Of a stretch of DNA of 19,665 nt, positions 15,355 to 19,665 are shown piece by piece. Under the pieces are notes generated by a model. That model was not told where the DNA came from. It saw only the letters and a program-made list of their open reading frames with translations, and ran no database searches. Origin of the DNA: JBBDNC01 sp040877875 (GTDB lineage: Bacteria; Bacteroidota; Rhodothermia; Balneolales; Balneolaceae); NCBI GenBank assembly GCA_040877875.1, contig JBBDNC010000114.1, positions 1 through 19,665 on the forward strand, written 5' to 3'. Every line of letters begins with the position of its first letter. Within the stretch, counting starts at the first letter, position 1. The position numbers and the translations under genes are program-made.

Positions 15355-16668
15355 TTATTGAAATCTGGACTGTTCAAACATCCATTCTGCAAGATTCAGT
15401 GAAAGTTTCACTCCCCAAATGGTTTCTCTTACAAGATTTTGTGTATCCGCTCCACGAAATCCAAATTGAAAACTTATATCCACCGATGAAGCACTCTGTG
15501 GGGACATCAACCCGAGCCCCGTATGAAACATCAGGGTTTCGATTCGGGTGTTGTTAATCATCAAATGCCCGTCATCTACTGTTACACCGGCACTATACTT
15601 AAAATTCGAGAAAAATCCGCCGCTTCCCTCACGCAGGTAGGGATGAAACTGTAAACCGGCCCCCAGTTTGGAACGATCCACAAAATACTGTTCATGATCT
15701 GTATCGTAACTAAACCTGGCTTCACTCCATCTTTGTTCGGAATATTCAGCAGAAAAACTCACGAACCGACTTGGATAATACGTAAGCCCAAAATTAAATT
15801 CTAATGGTATTTCAATATTACCGGGCCCGTAATCAGCAGAGTCGAAAACTTCAACAGATTGAGGGCCTCCATTGACATTCCTAAATGACTCTGCTTTCCG
15901 ATCTGTTTCTATATTCAAAGGCAACCGGAGCGATCCACCGACACTGACTTCATCCCCGTCCCGCATTACATCCGAGGCTCTTCCATACACACCGAACCGA
16001 TTTCCAATCGTATTTCCGGTAATTCTATCAGTATAATCAATTCCGTCAAACCGGGGTGAATCAAAAAATACATTTACATTCCGTGTTAGGGATGCAAAAT
16101 TATACGATCCGGCGTACCCTATTGCAAGATAATTATTTAACCGTAAACCGATTCCCAATTCCATTCGGTGAATTCCTCCGGATCCCCTCACGTCATTCAA
16201 TACCTGAATCGGGTCCTGTCCTGCGCCCAGATCCGGATTAATGGAGAAGTCCCGAAATAGATTATACCTGGATCGGGTAATCGGTGAAAAACCAAATGAA
16301 ACTCCGAGTCGTGACCGAATAACCGGAAACACTAACTGAAAATTATCAACTCCAACCGTATTTCCCTTGGCCGTTCCACTATTATCCTCCATTTCAATCG
16401 ATTCAAGTCCCAGTGAAATGACCCCCTGACTATACGCACTGACTCCCCATAACGCAGGATTGGAGCTGCTCACGGCATACGGATTGTGAAGTGAAACCCC
16501 CGTCAATCCCATGCCCTCCGCATAAGGTGAAATCTGATCGACCGGCATCCCCAAACCTATACTGGAGTAGACCGACCCACTGTTTGCTTTATCCGGTGTA
16601 CCGGATTGAGCAAATATGGCAGCAGGAAAAAATAAAACAACTGTAATGTATGTAAGTATATGACGCAT
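15355..16668 (-). CDS. Outer-membrane beta-barrel protein (FadL/PorV-like)
   Basis: The 437-residue protein has a signal peptide ('ILTYITVVLFFPAAIFAQ') and then a long run of alternating amphipathic strands typical of outer-membrane barrels. Near the N-terminus, 'SPYAEGMGLTGVSLHNPYAV' followed by 'NPALWG' is the pattern of the FadL/OmpP1/PorV group, where the N-terminal part plugs the barrel. Many strands end in Tyr, Phe or Trp, and the protein ends '..EQSRFQ'. The ligand is unknown; hydrophobic compound uptake (FadL) or a type IX secretion shuttle role (PorV) are the family precedents and I cannot choose between them. Its ATG shares one base with the stop of the upstream lipoprotein gene (TAATG), so the two proteins are likely made together. 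Confidence 0.8.
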   Translation of the reverse strand: MRHILTYITVVLFFPAAIFAQSGTPDKANSGSVYSSIGLGMPVDQISPYAEGMGLTGVSLHNPYAVSSSNPALWGVSAYSQGVISLGLESIEMEDNSGTAKGNTVGVDNFQLVFPVIRSRLGVSFGFSPITRSRYNLFRDFSINPDLGAGQDPIQVLNDVRGSGGIHRMELGIGLRLNNYLAIGYAGSYNFASLTRNVNVFFDSPRFDGIDYTDRITGNTIGNRFGVYGRASDVMRDGDEVSVGGSLRLPLNIETDRKAESFRNVNGGPQSVEVFDSADYGPGNIEIPLEFNFGLTYYPSRFVSFSAEYSEQRWSEARFSYDTDHEQYFVDRSKLGAGLQFHPYLREGSGGFFSNFKYSAGVTVDDGHLMINNTRIETLMFHTGLGLMSPQSASSVDISFQFGFRGADTQNLVRETIWGVKLSLNLAEWMFEQSRFQ

Positions 16669-17912
16669 TAATTTCCAGTCTGTTTTACAGAGGTAACTAA
16701 TATTTTAGGTTTGTATTCTTCCAACCCTTCTCCGGTATGAAAAATAGTTGAAAATAATAGGCCGTTGATTGACTCAACCGACAGATATAATTTGCCGGAA
16801 GGCGGAGTACTGAACAGCACGGTATTCGCATAATCAGTGATATCAAAGCGAAAACTATGATCCGTGGTCTGTTCTTCTGAAATAAAACCGGGGGAACGAT
16901 TAAAAATGACATCACTGATTCGCTCGTCGTTAATAATGTGAATGCGTGCCCGGTTCACACCCGGCCGGGTATGTCCCGGCGGCAGAGAATTTCTTTCCGT
17001 TTCCCGGTCTTTGTAAAATACCAGTTCAACATTTGCAAGATTTTTACTGGACAATTTTTCCTCCGTCAAACCCAAATCAATCTCCAGAAATGAATCCAGG
17101 TAGTTATGCACTTTAAAAGAACCGGTATCTGAATTTTGAGATTCAGGTGTATCCAGGCGTTCAAGGGTCATTGCCCAATCAAGAACCGTCTGATAACGAC
17201 GTTCCACTTCCTCATCTTCATTGTCAACGACGAAACGGACAAATTCAGTATCACTGTTTTCTTCTTCGGTCGACGGCCGCATTCTGGGAAATAGGATCTT
17301 AGAGCTTCCGGAAACCGCAGCAATGGCCAGCCCGAAGAAATTATTTCGATAGAGTGAATCGCGATTTGAATCACTCATTTCAAGAAAATCTTTATAATCC
17401 GACACCCATGCTTTATCCAGATCCACCAGGATCGTATCTGATTCAGCTACACTGAATTGACCGACTACCTGTGACTCGTCAAATGATATCTGATCCCCAA
17501 AACGAATTTCATTCCCTCGCCAGAACTCATCCACACGGTAAATTTCAAATTCTGCTGTAGAGGTACTGTCACCATATACCCTTGAATCCAGTACCAGCCG
17601 GAGTTGCATGGTATCCTCCCCGCCTATCGTACTTACATTCGAGGTATTAATAGCCGGTTTTAAAAATGCGACAGAATTTATTTCACCATATAACGGGTCG
17701 TTATAATGGCCCATTGCCATAAACCGGAGGTTCCCTGTGAAAGCACTCCTGCTAACCTCTTCAATGCTTCCGGGTTGAATTGAATTTGTAACAACGTCCG
17801 CCTCCTCATTTAACAAGTTCCCGCCAACAAAACCGGGATCTTCGCAAGCAGAAAATAATAAGGTAGAGATGCCTGACAGGGTAATAAATGCAACGATTGA
17901 AAATCTTCTCAC
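16668..17912 (-). CDS. DUF4270-like lipoprotein
   Basis: The protein has a hydrophobic segment 'FSIVAFITLSGISTLLFSAC' ending in a probable lipidated cysteine, followed by acidic residues ('EDPGFVGGNLL'), as in Bacteroidota lipoproteins. The body fits DUF4270: 'MAMGHYNDPLYGEINSVAFL' and 'LRLVLDSRVYGDS' mirror the family's 'G.Y.DP.FG' and strand-rich segments. DUF4270 genes are commonly next to the short GT5-like gene in Bacteroidota, as here. I start at GTG 17912 (414 residues). The frame is open to an ATG at 18044, but that would overlap the preceding gene by 56 bp and put about 44 polar, Cys-rich residues before the signal. Function is unknown. Confidence 0.7.
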   Translation of the reverse strand: MRRFSIVAFITLSGISTLLFSACEDPGFVGGNLLNEEADVVTNSIQPGSIEEVSRSAFTGNLRFMAMGHYNDPLYGEINSVAFLKPAINTSNVSTIGGEDTMQLRLVLDSRVYGDSTSTAEFEIYRVDEFWRGNEIRFGDQISFDESQVVGQFSVAESDTILVDLDKAWVSDYKDFLEMSDSNRDSLYRNNFFGLAIAAVSGSSKILFPRMRPSTEEENSDTEFVRFVVDNEDEEVERRYQTVLDWAMTLERLDTPESQNSDTGSFKVHNYLDSFLEIDLGLTEEKLSSKNLANVELVFYKDRETERNSLPPGHTRPGVNRARIHIINDERISDVIFNRSPGFISEEQTTDHSFRFDITDYANTVLFSTPPSGKLYLSVESINGLLFSTIFHTGEGLEEYKPKILVTSVKQTGN

Positions 17913-17988
17913 TTTGTGGATCTGACTATTCTTGTGTGTTAATTCATGGGTAAGAGAATTACAATTGCAGCAATTTCTTTCTCTTTGA

Positions 17989-18795
17989 CTATTGTTTAGT
18001 ACCGGCAATTTCCTGGTAATATGCTGCAAATTTATTCGATACATCTTCGGGCGAGCCCTGGATTTTGGTAGGTTTGACTTTCAATGATTTAAAAAGATCG
18101 TCAAACTCATTTGAAAGATGATTTCCAGTAACGACATGATCACTATACATCAAACCTACCCTCAGTAAATCAGTTTTACCATCCACCAATAAATCTTCAA
18201 CATCCACATCTTCAGGCAAGCCCAACAGATTCAAAATATCGGAACCTTCAAATATTCCTTTATTTTCGGGATGGTGAAGATTATAAACTATTTGAGTATT
18301 CTTGAAAATATCTTCCTTTTTATACTTTGTTTTAACCAATAATGGAATCAGTCCGGCAGGCCAGTCATGGCAATGAATGATGTCTGGTTCCCATCCGAGT
18401 TTCATAACTGTTTCAAGTACCCCTTTATTGTAGAAAGCAAGGCGTTCATCATTATCCTCATAAAAAGTATCTTTTTTCGGATCGCTGAACATTGCTTTAC
18501 GTTTAAAGTAGGTATCGTTATCCAGGAAGTACACCTGTAGCTTGGCGTTTGGAATACTGGCTACTTTAATCCGCATGCTTTCCACATTGTCACCCACTTC
18601 AACCTCAATTCCCGAAAGCCGGATGACTTCATGTAAACGGTTTCTTCGATCATTTATCGTTCCATATTTGGGTAACAGAATACGAATTTCGAATCCTTTA
18701 TCCTGCAAAGAAGCAGGTAAAAATCGTAAAAGATCGGCCGTATGAGTCATACGGGCGAAAGGTGCAATCTCGGCGGCTGCGTAAAGTATTTTCAT
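17989..18795 (-). CDS. GT5-like starch/glycogen synthase N-terminal domain protein
   Basis: This 268-residue protein matches only the N-terminal Rossmann half of GT5 glycogen synthases: 'MKILYAAAEIAPFAR' at the start, 'FEIRILLPKYGTIN', 'LQVYFLDNDTYF', 'DNDERLAFYNKGVLET' and 'PDIIHCHDWPAGLIP' (137-151). The ADP-glucose motif KTGGL, expected at about residues 15-19, reads RMTHT. The C-terminal GT-B domain with its catalytic Glu is absent. This short form is a known Bacteroidota family often annotated 'glycogen synthase' and typically found near panC and DUF4270. Glycogen synthase activity is doubtful. It lies 25 bp after the phosphosulfolactate synthase gene and 76 bp before the lipoprotein start. 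Confidence 0.85.
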   Translation of the reverse strand: MKILYAAAEIAPFARMTHTADLLRFLPASLQDKGFEIRILLPKYGTINDRRNRLHEVIRLSGIEVEVGDNVESMRIKVASIPNAKLQVYFLDNDTYFKRKAMFSDPKKDTFYEDNDERLAFYNKGVLETVMKLGWEPDIIHCHDWPAGLIPLLVKTKYKKEDIFKNTQIVYNLHHPENKGIFEGSDILNLLGLPEDVDVEDLLVDGKTDLLRVGLMYSDHVVTGNHLSNEFDDLFKSLKVKPTKIQGSPEDVSNKFAAYYQEIAGTKQ

Positions 18796-18820
18796 AATGA
18801 TTTGGGTTCGTAACTGTTAA

Positions 18821-19648
18821 CTATTCAAAATTTTGTGAAAGATCAGATTTACCATTGTCAGGATATATTTGATTTACCTGATCATCCCCGATTGAGTAAA
18901 AGTCAAACAGGGTATCACCTCTCAAACCAAGACGCAGCGTTTCGACAGGAATTGCCTCCATCGGCTGGATATTTCCAAGATTTACATTGCTTCCGAATTT
19001 TCGGATGAACCACACTTGTTGTTCTTTTTGAGGAGCTTCAAAGATCAAATGTTCGATGGAAACCTGATCGGCGATTTCATCAATCAAACCGGAACGGACT
19101 TCACCGTTCGGACGAAATACACCCACCGTACCACTCTCACGGGCTTCACAGATAACTTTCCAGGCTCCGGCTTCCAGTTCTCTTTCAATCATTTTCACCC
19201 ACTTGTAGGGAGGAATAATATCGTTCGGGTTTTTACTCCCTACTTCGGATAAAACGGTGAAGTCTTGACTCAATTGTTTAATAATATCCACTTTCCGTTG
19301 ATCCGACAACCAAATTGTGCCATTCGAGACCTCTACATACTTGATATTGTAGCGGTTTAATAAATTAACATAGTTTTCAAGTTGATCTCTGAGCATATAC
19401 GCTTCAAAAAGTGTACCCCCCAGGTAAACCGGTATGTCGTATTCCTTATAAACATCCAGCTTCTTTTCAAGATTTTGTGTTACATAAGAGGTTCCCCAGC
19501 CCAGTTTTACAATATCTATGTAGCCGGAAGCCACTTGACAAAAATCTTCCGCCTGACGAACACTGTATCCTTTATCCAGAATAAGTGTTATTCCGTTATC
19601 CCGTGGTTTCTGAGTTCGTTTTGGAAGGTTATTTAGATGGAATGGCAT
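18821..19648 (-). CDS. comA: Phosphosulfolactate synthase (ComA family)
   Basis: ComA adds sulfite to phosphoenolpyruvate to give (R)-phosphosulfolactate, the first step of coenzyme M synthesis in methanogens and of sulfolactate synthesis in some bacteria. The 275-residue TIM-barrel protein shows 'TLILDKGYS' (21-29), 'YIDIVKLGWGTS' (43-54), 'YVEVSNGTI' (104-112), 'LSEVGSKNP' (133-141), 'CEARESGTVGVF' (167-178), 'LIFEAPQKEQQVWFI' and 'VNLGNI'. All the hallmark blocks are present, so the fold is certain and activity likely. The ATG is 17 bp from the window edge, so upstream partners (comB, comC) cannot be judged. In this lineage the product could feed cysteate or sulfonolipid synthesis; that is inference. 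Confidence 0.9.
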   Translation of the reverse strand: MPFHLNNLPKRTQKPRDNGITLILDKGYSVRQAEDFCQVASGYIDIVKLGWGTSYVTQNLEKKLDVYKEYDIPVYLGGTLFEAYMLRDQLENYVNLLNRYNIKYVEVSNGTIWLSDQRKVDIIKQLSQDFTVLSEVGSKNPNDIIPPYKWVKMIERELEAGAWKVICEARESGTVGVFRPNGEVRSGLIDEIADQVSIEHLIFEAPQKEQQVWFIRKFGSNVNLGNIQPMEAIPVETLRLGLRGDTLFDFYSIGDDQVNQIYPDNGKSDLSQNFE

Positions 19649-19665
19649 GTTTAACTTTATTTTTA

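Overview
The window reads as ordinary chromosomal DNA from a member of the Bacteroidota in the broad sense, most likely the Balneolota/Rhodothermota branch. This placement is inferred from protein families and gene neighbourhoods: a carboxypeptidase-regulatory/TonB receptor paired with a lipoprotein, a short GT5-like 'starch synthase' beside a DUF4270-type lipoprotein, a ComA-type phosphosulfolactate synthase, absence of clear Shine-Dalgarno sites, and TAnnTTTG-like -7 elements. No sequence search was possible. I see no rRNA, tRNA, CRISPR array, insertion sequence or phage gene.

Layout. Left part (+): radC and argS, then a convergent class I methyltransferase gene (-). Next comes a decayed locus (3807-6472, +). 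It holds a TonB-dependent receptor that has no ATG start and is frameshifted in its N-terminal domain, and a lipoprotein gene with a 2-bp frameshift whose 3' part is missing. The lipoprotein remnant runs straight into the stop codon of the next gene. On the - strand follow the SAM hydroxide adenosyltransferase (DUF62) gene and dnaN, 5 bp apart. Divergent from dnaN is a + strand run: miaA, purS, clpS, purQ, lptB and a rhodanese gene.

Right part (all -): a short, divergent rho, then a five-gene cluster transcribed from the right edge toward lower coordinates. Its order is comA-like phosphosulfolactate synthase, GT5-like N-terminal-domain protein, DUF4270-like lipoprotein, outer-membrane beta-barrel (FadL/PorV-like) and secreted TPR protein. 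The lipoprotein and barrel genes are coupled by a TAATG overlap, and a strong hairpin follows the TPR gene.

Most genes are housekeeping: DNA repair and replication, tRNA modification and charging, purine synthesis, LPS export, transcription termination. The parts of most interest are the five-gene envelope/sulfonate cluster, clpS lying inside the purS-purQ run, the concentration of inactivating lesions in the receptor/lipoprotein locus, and two small families of dispersed intergenic repeats.
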